64,000 bases of DNA from Sulfobacillus sp. (GTDB lineage Bacteria; Bacillota; Sulfobacillia; Sulfobacillales; Sulfobacillaceae). The stretch spans positions 1 to 64,000 of the forward strand of contig DAIDDL010000008.1 of NCBI GenBank assembly GCA_027309085.1, given 5' to 3'. Below, one piece after another: positions 27,753-37,282 of this stretch (its first letter is position 1; the number at the start of each line of letters is the position of its first letter). The position numbers were made by a program, and so were the translations under genes. A model generated the notes under the pieces. That model ran no database searches and had not been told where the DNA came from. It saw only the letters and a list, made by a program, of their open reading frames with translations.

Positions 27753-28520
27753 TTACGGTCCTTTGGGGGTGAATGCGGGCAGCCTGACGGCGAATGTGGT
27801 ATTGCTGACGAGCACGGGGGCCGCGTCCACTGTGCCGTGAATTCGCAAGTCGATAGGCATGGACTGCTTGACCGTCACGGTTTGTCCCGTGCCCTTTTTC
27901 GCTTGCGCATAAAACAGTTCTATGGCGTGGAAAGTGGGGAAATGGGCGAACTTATTATTGATCAAGGGGTCCTCCACAATCCATTCGGCGCTTTTGGCCT
28001 CGAGGTGGTACTGCACATGAAAGACTTGGCGGTAGTTTCCCGCCTGCAAATTAATGGCCCAGTCCGAGCCCTTGACGTGTGCAATGGCGATATGCACTGG
28101 GGCGCCTACCGGCAAATTCCGGGCAATGGGCTTCAGGGGCTGGGGAAGCCCTTCGATCCACAGGATCGTCTTGGTTCCGTAGGCGGTCTTTTTTGTCAGC
28201 GTGCCCGCTTGCAGCAGGCTGCGCTGGGGGGCTCCCCCCACTCCCACCCAGACGGCCAATGAGCCGTCCGACACGAGGGTGGGAACGCGCCATGTCGCCT
28301 GTACCGATTCATAGGTTCCCTCCGAATTGACATAACCTGCCCAATTCCGGCTCATTTCGAACGGGCCCCCCGTGGGGGTATTCTGGAGCGTGAAAGGCTG
28401 GGGATCGGGGATAGACACGGGATAGGACTGCGGGCTCAGCCCGGGCCAGTTGATCACCGGATCGGCATTAATGGTTAGAAGACCGAATCCCAGAGCTACA
28501 ATCCAGTACATCGCCCGCAT
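27753..28520 (-). CDS. Secreted G1/A4-family glutamic peptidase (eqolisin-like)
   Basis: SRNWAGYV, QATWRVP, AVWVGVGG, LWIEGLP, EWIVEDP blocks; RBS AAAGGAGG. Confidence 0.8.
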   Translation of the reverse strand: MRAMYWIVALGFGLLTINADPVINWPGLSPQSYPVSIPDPQPFTLQNTPTGGPFEMSRNWAGYVNSEGTYESVQATWRVPTLVSDGSLAVWVGVGGAPQRSLLQAGTLTKKTAYGTKTILWIEGLPQPLKPIARNLPVGAPVHIAIAHVKGSDWAINLQAGNYRQVFHVQYHLEAKSAEWIVEDPLINNKFAHFPTFHAIELFYAQAKKGTGQTVTVKQSMPIDLRIHGTVDAAPVLVSNTTFAVRLPAFTPKGP

Positions 28521-28700
28521 AATGCCCTCCTTTCTCCGACCCGCCACCGCAACCGCGCTATCTTCTTAATTAAAGTTTACCCTTGTTTTCACCTAGCGTA
28601 AAACACTGGCCAGACAGTGTTAGAGAATTTGTATGAAAGGAAAGCCGGGCCCTATGACAAGGACCCGGGAAAGTAGACAAAGAGGATGGAAAGGCTGCCG

Positions 28701-29768
28701 TTACAGCACAAAGTGGCCGATGAGGCCGGTGGCCAGACCGAAGAGCGCGACGGTCACAGCCAGTTTGGCCAGCAAGCTTTTAGGCAGCGCGGTGCTCACC
28801 ATCGCCATGGAGGGCAGGCTGATGGCCGGGAGAGTCATCATCAAAACGGATGCGGGGCCTATGCCCAGACCGTACTGCATCAGCACCTTGACAATTGGCA
28901 CCTCCCCGGCGGTTGGGATCACCATCAGGGTGCCGGCTACAGCGTAGAGGATCCACAGCCACCACATATGCCCGGTGTTGGCGGCGATGGCGGGGAAGAG
29001 CCAGGCGCGGGCCGCGCCCAGAGCCATGACGAGAATAATGTATTCCGGCAGCAGCCGGGTGACGAGTCGCCATAAGGTCTGGAAAAAACGCGTCACAATG
29101 CCGCCGGCGGACGGGTCGGCGGGGGTTTGGGGCAGAGACAATTCTTTGTCGTCCAGTCCCGCAGGCTGCCAGACATCACCCAGTTTGGAGACCAAGAGGA
29201 CGAGAGCCGCTCCCAGCACGATGCGCAGGACCGCCCAGTCCCACCCTAGCACAAATCCCATGAATACGATGGTGGCGGGATTCAATATGGGATTGCCGAC
29301 CCAGTAGGCCAGTACGGCACCGGTCGAGACCTTCTGCCGTTTCAAGTTGACCACAATGGGGGCGGAGCAGCAGGTGCACATCATCGAAGGAATGGCTGCG
29401 AGCCCAGCGATGGTCCGGCTCTTCCACCCGACCCGTCCTAAAACCCGCGCCAGCCAGTCCGGTGGCAACAGGGATTCAATGCCCGACCCGATCACCAGAC
29501 CGGCGATAAGGGCAATCCAGATGTCTTTGAAATAGGACCAGGTATACTCCCATGCCGCCTGCCAGGACGGAGCCGGGGCGTGGGACTGCGATCCGGTGAT
29601 GACGGAGGCGCCGAGAGTATGGTGTGCCGCCACCACAAACACTTTATGGTAGTACGGGTCCCATTTGGCCACATAGACCAGGCCCAGGGCCAGCACGAGA
29701 AACAGCAGCACGGCCCACCGGGGCCAATGGATATGAGGCTGGGACAGTGTGCCAGTTTGCACGGACAT
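28701..29768 (-). CDS. COG0701/DUF318 permease
   Basis: 'PSMMCTCCSAPIVVNLKRQKVSTGAVLAYWVGNPILNPATIVFMGFVLGW' typical of the family. Confidence 0.85.
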   Translation of the reverse strand: MSVQTGTLSQPHIHWPRWAVLLFLVLALGLVYVAKWDPYYHKVFVVAAHHTLGASVITGSQSHAPAPSWQAAWEYTWSYFKDIWIALIAGLVIGSGIESLLPPDWLARVLGRVGWKSRTIAGLAAIPSMMCTCCSAPIVVNLKRQKVSTGAVLAYWVGNPILNPATIVFMGFVLGWDWAVLRIVLGAALVLLVSKLGDVWQPAGLDDKELSLPQTPADPSAGGIVTRFFQTLWRLVTRLLPEYIILVMALGAARAWLFPAIAANTGHMWWLWILYAVAGTLMVIPTAGEVPIVKVLMQYGLGIGPASVLMMTLPAISLPSMAMVSTALPKSLLAKLAVTVALFGLATGLIGHFVL

Positions 29769-30002
29769 CAGCAATCCTCCTGTTCGCAGCGTAGTGTCTA
29801 AACGTCAAAATGTCAGGAACTGCCATCCATCATACAGTCAGCGGGCGCGGGGCGTGAAAATAAATCCGCACAATAATTGACTGGCAATATAGGCAACTCG
29901 ATGCGGGAGTGGCCCAGAAACTCTGCGGGCAGATGACGGCAGAACCAGAAGCCGTTAAGGCTTCTGGCAGCCATGCGGTGCATTGTCAAAAGGTCGTCAG
30001 TC

Positions 30003-30170
30003 TCAGGACTTTTTTTCTGCAGACACCACAGTCACTTTCATCTCACCAGCATGCTGGATGCGGTCAGATCCGCAGCGGGGACAGACGGTGGCCCGGCTGC
30101 CTTGCGGAAGCAGAAATACCTGGTCGCAGTCAAAGCACTTGTATTCCATTAACGTGATGACATCTCCCAT
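30003..30170 (-). CDS. Small zinc-ribbon protein
   Basis: MGDVITLMEYKCFDCDQVFLLPQGSRATVCPRCGS with CxxC pairs. Confidence 0.7.
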   Translation of the reverse strand: MGDVITLMEYKCFDCDQVFLLPQGSRATVCPRCGSDRIQHAGEMKVTVVSAEKKS

Positions 30171-30734
30171 AAACTTTTCCTCCTCACATGAATGACCTTC
30201 GTGATACCGCAAACATAACAGACAATTTGTGGATAATGGAAGAGATTTTGGGAAATTTTTTTCTGAGTTTTAGATCCTTGCTTTGTTTGTTAATTATTTC
30301 ACGCGATCTTCTGCCCATGAGCCGCTGGCAGGATGTCGGTTGGCACATGCATATCATAGCTTAGAGGCGGGCAATCGGCCATGGCAAGGCTAAAGTTTTT
30401 TTGCGGCCAGCAAGCTGGTCTTGCGAGTCGCCGTATATCTCCCGGTCATGCATCTGACTGGTAAGCCCCTTTGGCCAAAGAACCGTTCTGCCGCATCTGT
30501 AGTGGGACTTCGGAGTGAAAAATATTGCAGACAGCGAGGGGGAGTGTCCGGTACGGATTTTTAAGAGGCTGCGCCTTCGCCCTTTGCGCCACATAGATTA
30601 TAATGGTGTAAAATAACTAGTTACAATAGTCTATGAAATTCATTTTATTCTTGCTGTGGGGAATGGTAGCGGGCAAGACTGCTGCGGGACAGATGTGAGC
30701 GGGGTACCGCGGTCACAGTCAGGGAGGCATCCAC

Positions 30735-31631
30735 GTGAACGAACAGATCTGGACCACATTCAAGATGGTGGCGGAGGTGGGGTCTATTTCCCAGGCGGCA
30801 CGCGCCCTGAATTTATCCCAATCGGCCGTTAGCCAGCAGATCCAGGTGCTCGAGCAGTCCTACGGCGCTCACCTGTTCGTGCGGACCAGCCAGGGTGTGC
30901 ACCTCACCGAGATGGGGGAAGTGCTGTACCGCTATGTGACTTCCTTGCTGCAATTGATTCACGAATCCCAAAATGCGGTGCAAGAAGTGGCGGACAGCCG
31001 CCCGCAAGTGCTGGCCATCGGTGCGAGTCTGACCATTGCGGAATATCTGCTGCCGGGAATTCTGGCCGAATACTGCCGGGACATGCTGAATGCGCGGTGG
31101 TCGGTGACGATGGCGAATTCGCGGACAGTCTTTGAGCAGGTGCTCAACCACACCTTGGATATTGGATTGATTGAAGCGCCGATGGCGGACCCGCAGGTGG
31201 TGGTGCGGCCATTTTTTGATGACCACCCGGTGGTGATGGTGGCGCGCACGCACCCTTGGGCCCAGCGTGGGGAGGTATCCCTGCGGGAATTCATGGAGGA
31301 GCCGCTGATTTTGCGGGAGCCGGGATCGGGAACCCGCATGGCTTTCGAAGGGGCGTTGGGCCATGCGGGGATCGACCTCAAGCAACTGAACATCCGCTTG
31401 GTGCTGGGCACGACTCACGCGATTAAGCAGATGATGCTGAAGGGTCTTGGCATCAGTGTCCTCTCGCCTCTGACGATCGAGACGCGGGAGGCCGACTTGT
31501 TCTGTGCGGTGCAGGTCGCTGGGTTAAGCCTGTACCGGACGTTTTCCTTGGTCTACCACTCTGGCACCGTGCCGCGCATCGGCGAGCGGTTTGTGCAAAC
31601 TGTCATGAAAGTTTCCGCAGCCACCGCGTAA
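30735..31631 (+). CDS. LysR-family transcriptional regulator
   Basis: N-term HTH 'MVAEVGSISQAARALNLSQSAVSQQIQVLEQSYGAHLFVR'. Confidence 0.92.
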   Translation: MNEQIWTTFKMVAEVGSISQAARALNLSQSAVSQQIQVLEQSYGAHLFVRTSQGVHLTEMGEVLYRYVTSLLQLIHESQNAVQEVADSRPQVLAIGASLTIAEYLLPGILAEYCRDMLNARWSVTMANSRTVFEQVLNHTLDIGLIEAPMADPQVVVRPFFDDHPVVMVARTHPWAQRGEVSLREFMEEPLILREPGSGTRMAFEGALGHAGIDLKQLNIRLVLGTTHAIKQMMLKGLGISVLSPLTIETREADLFCAVQVAGLSLYRTFSLVYHSGTVPRIGERFVQTVMKVSAATA

Positions 31632-31662
31632 AATCCCTGAAAACATCCCCCGCGGAGTTCCT

Positions 31663-32331
31663 TTGTCCAGTACAATAGCCAGTATGGACAAAGCATCCGG
31701 GGGTGGCATTTTGCGAGGTTGGGTCAAGGGGGCTCTCACCATAGGGGGAGGGCTGGCGGGAGCGCTTCTGCTTTATGGCGGCGTGTCTCTGATTTTGCCG
31801 CCAGTGGTGGCGGCGCCTGGACAGGCGGATACAATCTCGACTGTGCGGTCCCGCGGCTCCCACAGGTTGCGCCGTGATAACAGTCCTAAAAGCGTGTCCG
31901 CGATTGCCCCGGTGGGCGCAGACGGGCTGGTGAAAATGGCATACGCGGGCAGCGTCTGGCAAAATGCTCTGGCGCGGGCCAAGGCACTTGGCATACACAT
32001 GCTGCTGCCCAACTCGGCTTACCCGCACACGGTATTGGAAGAAAGTTATATTGAAGGGTCCGTGCTGGATTTGGAATTCAGCGACATGCTGGCCGTGGAA
32101 TCCAATACCCCCATCTCCCCCACATATAAACCGGCCGCCTCCGTGAACGTCAGCCTGGCCGATGGGGTGCCAGCCCAGTGGCTGCTGATTTACGGACTCG
32201 GGGGACCGGCTTACCGGCTAGACTTTCAACAAGACGGCACGTACGTGCGCCTACAGCTGTTTCACAGTTATATTCCTGCGTCTGCTGCTGCCAATGAGAC
32301 CATTGCCAGCGAGTTTTCCCCTGTTTCTTGA
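31663..32331 (+). CDS. Membrane-anchored secreted protein of unknown function
   Basis: N-terminal TM followed by extracytoplasmic domain; TTG start with GGAG RBS. Confidence 0.6.
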   Translation: MSSTIASMDKASGGGILRGWVKGALTIGGGLAGALLLYGGVSLILPPVVAAPGQADTISTVRSRGSHRLRRDNSPKSVSAIAPVGADGLVKMAYAGSVWQNALARAKALGIHMLLPNSAYPHTVLEESYIEGSVLDLEFSDMLAVESNTPISPTYKPAASVNVSLADGVPAQWLLIYGLGGPAYRLDFQQDGTYVRLQLFHSYIPASAAANETIASEFSPVS

Positions 32332-32406
32332 CAAATCTTGCATACAGCTATCCGGGAGATGTACACTACAAATTGTAGTTTAATTAAACCTTAGGAGGCT
32401 TGCTGC

Positions 32407-33270
32407 ATGTCTAAGAGAAATGTCATCTTGGTAGCCGCGGGCCTGACAGTGGCGCTGGCTGGCTGCGGGACATCGCAGGCGGCAAAGCCTGCGGCCTCGC
32501 CGTCTCAGACGATGGCCAAGACCGCGTCCACGACCACCAAGACGGTGCAGGTGGCGGAATTGCAAACGAATAAGACAGCGCAAATGGTGGAAGCAGGACA
32601 GCAGGCCACATTTGTCGTGACGGCTGCCGGGTCTGGGGGCCAACCGGCTGCGGGCCAGCCGGTGACCGTCTACATCGGGCCGATGGTGCCTCTGGGAGCC
32701 GGCGTCAGCCAATGGTACACCACTGGTGCCGCTGGCGCATCCCGTTATGTCTCCAGCTACTCCAAGAAGACGAATAGCATGGGGCAGGCCACTATCGTCC
32801 TGGCGGGCCAGCCGGTGAAGACCATGGAAATGGTGGGGATTAAGGTCGGGTCGTTCAGCACATTCAGTCCCTCGGCAATGAAGGGGGCCGGCCTGATGGA
32901 TGCCTGGTGGACAACCCCGTCGACCAGCCCCACGGCGCCCGTGGGTGACTATGTGGTCGTCAAGCCATTCGCCAAGGATGTCCCGGCCGGCACAGCGCAG
33001 CCGCTTCTGGTCTCGGTCATGAGCCCATCCGGTCCAGTCTCCGGGGCGAGTGTCAGTGTGACGCCGAAGACGGAAGGATCGTCGTCGATGGGGTCCTCGT
33101 CTTCGATGAGTTCAGCGGGAGGAACCACGATGACCACCAACAGCCAGGGGCAAGTGTCCTACACGGCCAAGGCTGGATCCGCGATGAGCGCTTTGCCGGT
33201 GCGCATTGTGGTGTCAAAAGGCATGGGCAGAATTGCCGGCGGCATGAACGCTGACGTAGTCTCCGAGTAG
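32407..33270 (+). CDS. Lipoprotein with Ig-like domains
   Basis: VALAGCGTSQAA lipobox; Big/Ig-like repeats. Confidence 0.75.
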   Translation: MSKRNVILVAAGLTVALAGCGTSQAAKPAASPSQTMAKTASTTTKTVQVAELQTNKTAQMVEAGQQATFVVTAAGSGGQPAAGQPVTVYIGPMVPLGAGVSQWYTTGAAGASRYVSSYSKKTNSMGQATIVLAGQPVKTMEMVGIKVGSFSTFSPSAMKGAGLMDAWWTTPSTSPTAPVGDYVVVKPFAKDVPAGTAQPLLVSVMSPSGPVSGASVSVTPKTEGSSSMGSSSSMSSAGGTTMTTNSQGQVSYTAKAGSAMSALPVRIVVSKGMGRIAGGMNADVVSE

Positions 33271-33280
33271 CATGGAGCAG

Positions 33281-33312
33281 GGCAGCGCCTCAACAGGAGC
33301 GCTGCCTTTTTT
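33281..33312 (+). terminator. Rho-independent terminator
   Basis: GGCAGCGC-N10-GCGCTGCC-TTTTTT. Confidence 0.9.
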
Positions 33313-33315
33313 GCG

Positions 33316-34188
33316 TCAGTGGCAGGCAATGGTGATGCAGGCGGCCAAAAACAAGGCGGACCCGGCTGTGGGAAGAGCGATGAAAGGCCACAGCACGCCC
33401 ATTTTGGGGTGGGGGGCAAAGGAGTCTGGCGATGCCAAAGCCTCGATGCGCGCCTGCCAGCCGCTGGTCCATGCCGGCTCTCCCGGCGACGGGGCGGCCT
33501 TATGCTGTTTGAGCGCCCGAATGGTCGCGATCATGGCTTGAATGAGATAGTCGGGGGTCTGTTGCCAGGCGGTCGCATACTGGTCCGCTTTAATCTCGCG
33601 GATAGTGAGGTACTGCGCGTACAGCCGGTTCAGCCCGAACCAGGGCAGGGCCTTGGTCAGCAGGAGAAACAGCTGCTGGGTAGCGTAATCCTGAGCGCGC
33701 ACGTGGTATAGCTCATGGGCTATAATCGCGGACAGGGCTTGAGGGTCCAGCAGCTGCTGCATGGACTGGGAGATGACGATCACAGGACGGCGGGCTCCGT
33801 AGGTAAAGGCATGAGGAGCGCTGTCCCGGAGGGTCATAAACGTCACCCCGCCAATTTGGCCGAGGCCTGGGGGGACGTCGCGCGCGGGCATCGGGCAGAG
33901 ATGGGGCTCCAAGGCTGTTGCCATGCGGCGCCGGTCCTGCAGCAGGAGGCGCGCTGCCCGGACCACACGGTAGAGATACCAGCCAAGCGCTGTGGTGAGC
34001 AGGGCCAACAGGGCCAACAGCCACCAGGGGAACGCGCCAGCCATAGCTGGGTGCATGGAGGCTTTCATGATGGCCCATGCCAGGTGGTGCCAGGCTACAG
34101 CGTCCAGCACGCCTAAGAGCACTGCAGGCAGGGCTGCCAGCGACGAGAGGCCCGCCAGCCAGATCCACGAGGCGGGGGTACTATTCAT
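33316..34188 (-). CDS. M56-family (BlaR1/MecR1-like) membrane metallopeptidase
   Basis: 'SAIIAHELYHVRAQDY' HExxH motif, multi-TM, coupled to BlaI. Confidence 0.88.
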   Translation of the reverse strand: MNSTPASWIWLAGLSSLAALPAVLLGVLDAVAWHHLAWAIMKASMHPAMAGAFPWWLLALLALLTTALGWYLYRVVRAARLLLQDRRRMATALEPHLCPMPARDVPPGLGQIGGVTFMTLRDSAPHAFTYGARRPVIVISQSMQQLLDPQALSAIIAHELYHVRAQDYATQQLFLLLTKALPWFGLNRLYAQYLTIREIKADQYATAWQQTPDYLIQAMIATIRALKQHKAAPSPGEPAWTSGWQARIEALASPDSFAPHPKMGVLWPFIALPTAGSALFLAACITIACH

Positions 34189-34564
34189 GGGAACGCTCCC
34201 TTCTCGACCGGACTATTTCTTCAAGTTTTTCGAGGGCGCCGGGTTCGACCTCGCCGATGGCATCGACAAAATGGACTAGACCGGCATCGCCGAATTCGGA
34301 GAAGAGATTTTCTACGGATTGCAGGGCGCGCGCCCTGGCCACGGCATCTTCCGGGGTGACGCGGTACACATAGTGGCGGACACCGCCTTGGCGGACGAGA
34401 ATATTTTGGGCCACCAGCCGGTTCATCACGGTGGCTACCGTGTTGATGGAGACCGGACGGGAAGCCGAGATCTCTTCATGCACCGCTTTGACCGTGGCTT
34501 GGCCCCGCGCCCGGATGATTTGCAGCACGTGATTGCGCAGGTGGTTCCTCACCGCTATTGTCAT
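34181..34564 (-). CDS. BlaI/MecI/CopY-family repressor
   Basis: 'ATVKAVHEEISASRPVSINTVATVMNRLVAQNILVRQG' winged helix; overlaps M56 gene. Confidence 0.88.
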   Translation of the reverse strand: MTIAVRNHLRNHVLQIIRARGQATVKAVHEEISASRPVSINTVATVMNRLVAQNILVRQGGVRHYVYRVTPEDAVARARALQSVENLFSEFGDAGLVHFVDAIGEVEPGALEKLEEIVRSRRERSHE

Positions 34565-34626
34565 TAGAATTCACCCATTCTTTTTGTTTGCCGACCATTT
34601 ATTTATTTTAGCATAGGAGGCGGGTC

Positions 34627-35058
34627 GTGGCAGAACGTGCAAGGTGCTGGGGGACTACAGGGGGAGCGGTCTTGATCTATGCGGCGGCAGTGGCGCTCGG
34701 GATCTCCCACCGCCCGGATATTGGCAGGGATGGCGTGATTTTCAACCACGGGGTGGCATTCGGGCTGTTCGCCGCGAGCCCGCCGTGGCTGTTGGCGGGG
34801 GCGTCAGCCCTGGGGGTGGCCGCTTTGGCTCTGGCCATGTGGAACTTTGCGGCATTCCGGATACCTCTGGCCGTCATTTTCGCAGGAGCATTGGCCAACT
34901 GGACCGAGAGGCTGTGGTGGGGCGGGATCGTCGATTTCTGGCATATCCCAGGCTATCCGTATACCTTCAACCTGGCGGACATCGCCATACGCGCTGGCAT
35001 GCTCGCTGTCCTCATTCAGTATGTGCTGGCCCGTTCCGGCACGAGGCGCTCGACCTGA
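34627..35058 (+). CDS. lspA: Lipoprotein signal peptidase II-like protein
   Basis: 'NHGVAFGLF', 'GALANWTERLWWGGIVDFW', 'FNLADIAIRAG' match the LspA N..AFG / N..DR..G.V.D / FN.AD blocks. Confidence 0.75.
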   Translation: MAERARCWGTTGGAVLIYAAAVALGISHRPDIGRDGVIFNHGVAFGLFAASPPWLLAGASALGVAALALAMWNFAAFRIPLAVIFAGALANWTERLWWGGIVDFWHIPGYPYTFNLADIAIRAGMLAVLIQYVLARSGTRRST

Positions 35059-35252
35059 CGCGTGGCGGCGGCGTCCAAGACGCGGTGGCCCTGGTCTGAC
35101 AGACGCTGGTAACGGACAATCCAGCGGTCGCACTGCTGGCTGTAGATAAGCCGCAGCTGGTCATTCTCGACCCGCACCATCCGCCAGCGCCAATATTCCA
35201 AGGGAACACGGACCACCGCGCAGCGGACCGCATAAACAACATGCTTAACCAT
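35016..35252 (-). CDS. Hypothetical protein
   Basis: MVKHVVYAVRCAVVRVPLEYWRWRM... preceded by GGAG RBS. Confidence 0.45.
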   Translation of the reverse strand: MVKHVVYAVRCAVVRVPLEYWRWRMVRVENDQLRLIYSQQCDRWIVRYQRLSDQGHRVLDAAATRQVERLVPERASTY

Positions 35253-35692
35253 TATTTCGCTCCAATCACCATTTTTATCGCATTTCTCATCGTCTAATTG
35301 AGGAAAAGGAGTGGCTATTTTGAGGAGTTCAAGCCCCCCCAAAAAACCACGGTTCATTATTACTCTCATTTTTGCTGTCGTCTAGGCACTTTGCTACCAA
35401 ATTGTGGATGATTGCATCGCAAAGTTCCTCATAATATGACGGTATACGGGAATATTCCACAAGTTCTTTTCCTAAATTTGCCGGATTATTGGGGGCTGGG
35501 GAAAATATTGGGGCAATTTTTGGGGGTGCGGGACGGTCTCGCTTGAAACTCGCAGTGAGACTGTAGTGCTGCGGGGAGCGGCGGACGCCAGGCAGGGGAC
35601 CCTGGGCTTGCCCCGCGCAATTCGTCTAGGCGCCGCTGCTGCGGGAGAGAGTTTCAGAAAAGAAAAAATAAACCTGATGGCTCCTGTTCTTT

Positions 35693-35753
35693 GCCTGTGG
35701 CAGTCTCCCCTGTGCCCTGCAGGTTAGGGCAACCTGTCGGGGCTGCCGCAGGC
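35693..35753. other. Compound nested hairpin in intergenic region
   Basis: GCCTGTGGCAG/CTGCCGCAGGC outer stem with inner CCCC/GGGG and CAGGTT/AACCTG stems. Confidence 0.6.
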
Positions 35754-35754
35754 T

Positions 35755-36324
35755 TCAGGTGCCGTCCGGAGGTTCCGGTGCCGAGAGCAGCACCAGCGAT
35801 AGAGGCGCACGCAGGTCTTTAGGGATGACGGCCACCTTGCATTTGCGGCCCGCGACCGTAGTGTGGCCGACAAAGATCAGGCCGCGCATCCGCAATTGGC
35901 CTATGATGGAAGTGGGGGGCGACTTCTCCCAAAAGTATGAATCTGGTCCTTCATCCCCGACGAGTTGTGAGATCTTGCCATACCGGGTCCACCCCTGTGC
36001 CTCTATAACCGTGGTGAGCGCATCGCGGTGCAAGTCAGACAAGGAATGGACAATGTTGGCGAGATGGCGGGGGTCTGTCAGGTACAGGACGAGGCTGTCC
36101 ACCCTCTCCTGTTTCAGGGTGCCGGCAATCTGATACAGGGCGCAGGTAGCATCGAGCCAGACGGCGGGATTGCGGCTGAGTGCGGTCTTCAAAGATGTCT
36201 GGCGGTTGAGCGGGGACTGGTCGACCTTTTCGTACATATCCCATTCCATGCGCTCCATGAGGGGCTTGGAGTCAATAATCAGGCCGTCGGCGAAGCCTTC
36301 CCCAGCAGAGGGTTTGCGTGGCAC
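35755..36324 (-). CDS. Hypothetical protein
   Basis: GTG start with GGGAGG RBS; coherent 189 aa ORF. Confidence 0.6.
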   Translation of the reverse strand: MPRKPSAGEGFADGLIIDSKPLMERMEWDMYEKVDQSPLNRQTSLKTALSRNPAVWLDATCALYQIAGTLKQERVDSLVLYLTDPRHLANIVHSLSDLHRDALTTVIEAQGWTRYGKISQLVGDEGPDSYFWEKSPPTSIIGQLRMRGLIFVGHTTVAGRKCKVAVIPKDLRAPLSLVLLSAPEPPDGT

Positions 36325-36520
36325 TTGGATGACCTCCCAATCAATGAGTAATAGGCTGTTCCTACTGATTCGAACGCAAAGTCGGTGGCTTGTCAAATGG
36401 AAAGGAAACCGGGCGGGAGGAAATGGACGGCCCGTACACTGGTTCAGAAAAAAGGCATGGAGGGATGTGCTCTCCATGCCTGGACTGCGCGTTGACTCAA
36501 GAGCGCAGCCGACTTATGTG

Positions 36521-36859
36521 TCAGACGCCAACGATTTGATAGCCCTCTTCAGTGAGGCGCACCAGCGCCTCGCCCGCGGGTTCCATCTTAATGCCCTGAC
36601 CCGTGACGCTGGCGCTCACACCATACTGTTCGGCGTTATACGGGCAGGCTCCCATCGGGACCTCGCCGGAAGAGAGGGACTGCAATGTTTCGGCCATAAA
36701 GCCTTCCGCTTGCCCAGCCAATTTTACTCCCGGTCCAAAAAAGTAGACTTCAATGTCCTGGTTGCGGTTGGCCTTGAGCCGTCCCGCCAAAACGAGATTG
36801 GCCAGAACCTTTTCTTCCAATCCCGGACCAGCGGTGATCCAAAACGCGATTTTCGCCAC
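36521..36859 (-). CDS. DsrE-family (sulfur-trafficking-like) protein
   Basis: 'AKIAFWITAGPGLEEKVLANLVLAGRLKANRNQDIEVYFFGPGVKLA' DsrE-like. Confidence 0.75.
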   Translation of the reverse strand: MAKIAFWITAGPGLEEKVLANLVLAGRLKANRNQDIEVYFFGPGVKLAGQAEGFMAETLQSLSSGEVPMGACPYNAEQYGVSASVTGQGIKMEPAGEALVRLTEEGYQIVGV

Positions 36860-37282
36860 ACAATAACCCCCTTGCAAATTTTCCGTGCGTGCCGTGCATC
36901 AGCCAGTTCCAAAGAAAACACTTCCAGCACATGTAATACTATATAATGACAAGTGGCAGGTGGCAAGAGAAAACGACGGTCCGTCATATTTCATTGCCGC
37001 CAGCAAGTTTTTGGAGCGCCCAGAGCGGTCAGATGCCCGGGAAAAGACGGTGGGAGACTGCAGTGTTGGTGACCGGAACCGGATACCTAAAATGGTCTCC
37101 CGCCTCTGTGTTCACGCGGCGCGATAAGGGAAGCCCACGCACCGATTTGGCGCAGCATATTGGCAAACATGCTCCATTGCGACTGGCGCAAAAATTTTCA
37201 GCAGTTTTACTAGAAAAGTTGTGGTATGAGGCAGGATATTCCTGCTAAATGACGAATGGTAGTAGGATTAGGAGGATACTGC

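Noticed and set aside
35537-35561. GGTCTCGC...GTGAGAC words as another copy of the TGAGAC operator
   Set aside because: Half-sites are inverted or have mismatches and no plus-strand gene follows; too weak to include.
37040-37105. GGTGGGAGAC...GTCTCCCGCC upstream of the second STAND gene as an operator
   Set aside because: Inverted and ~40 bp apart, not the 11/12-bp tandem spacing; may just be a hairpin.
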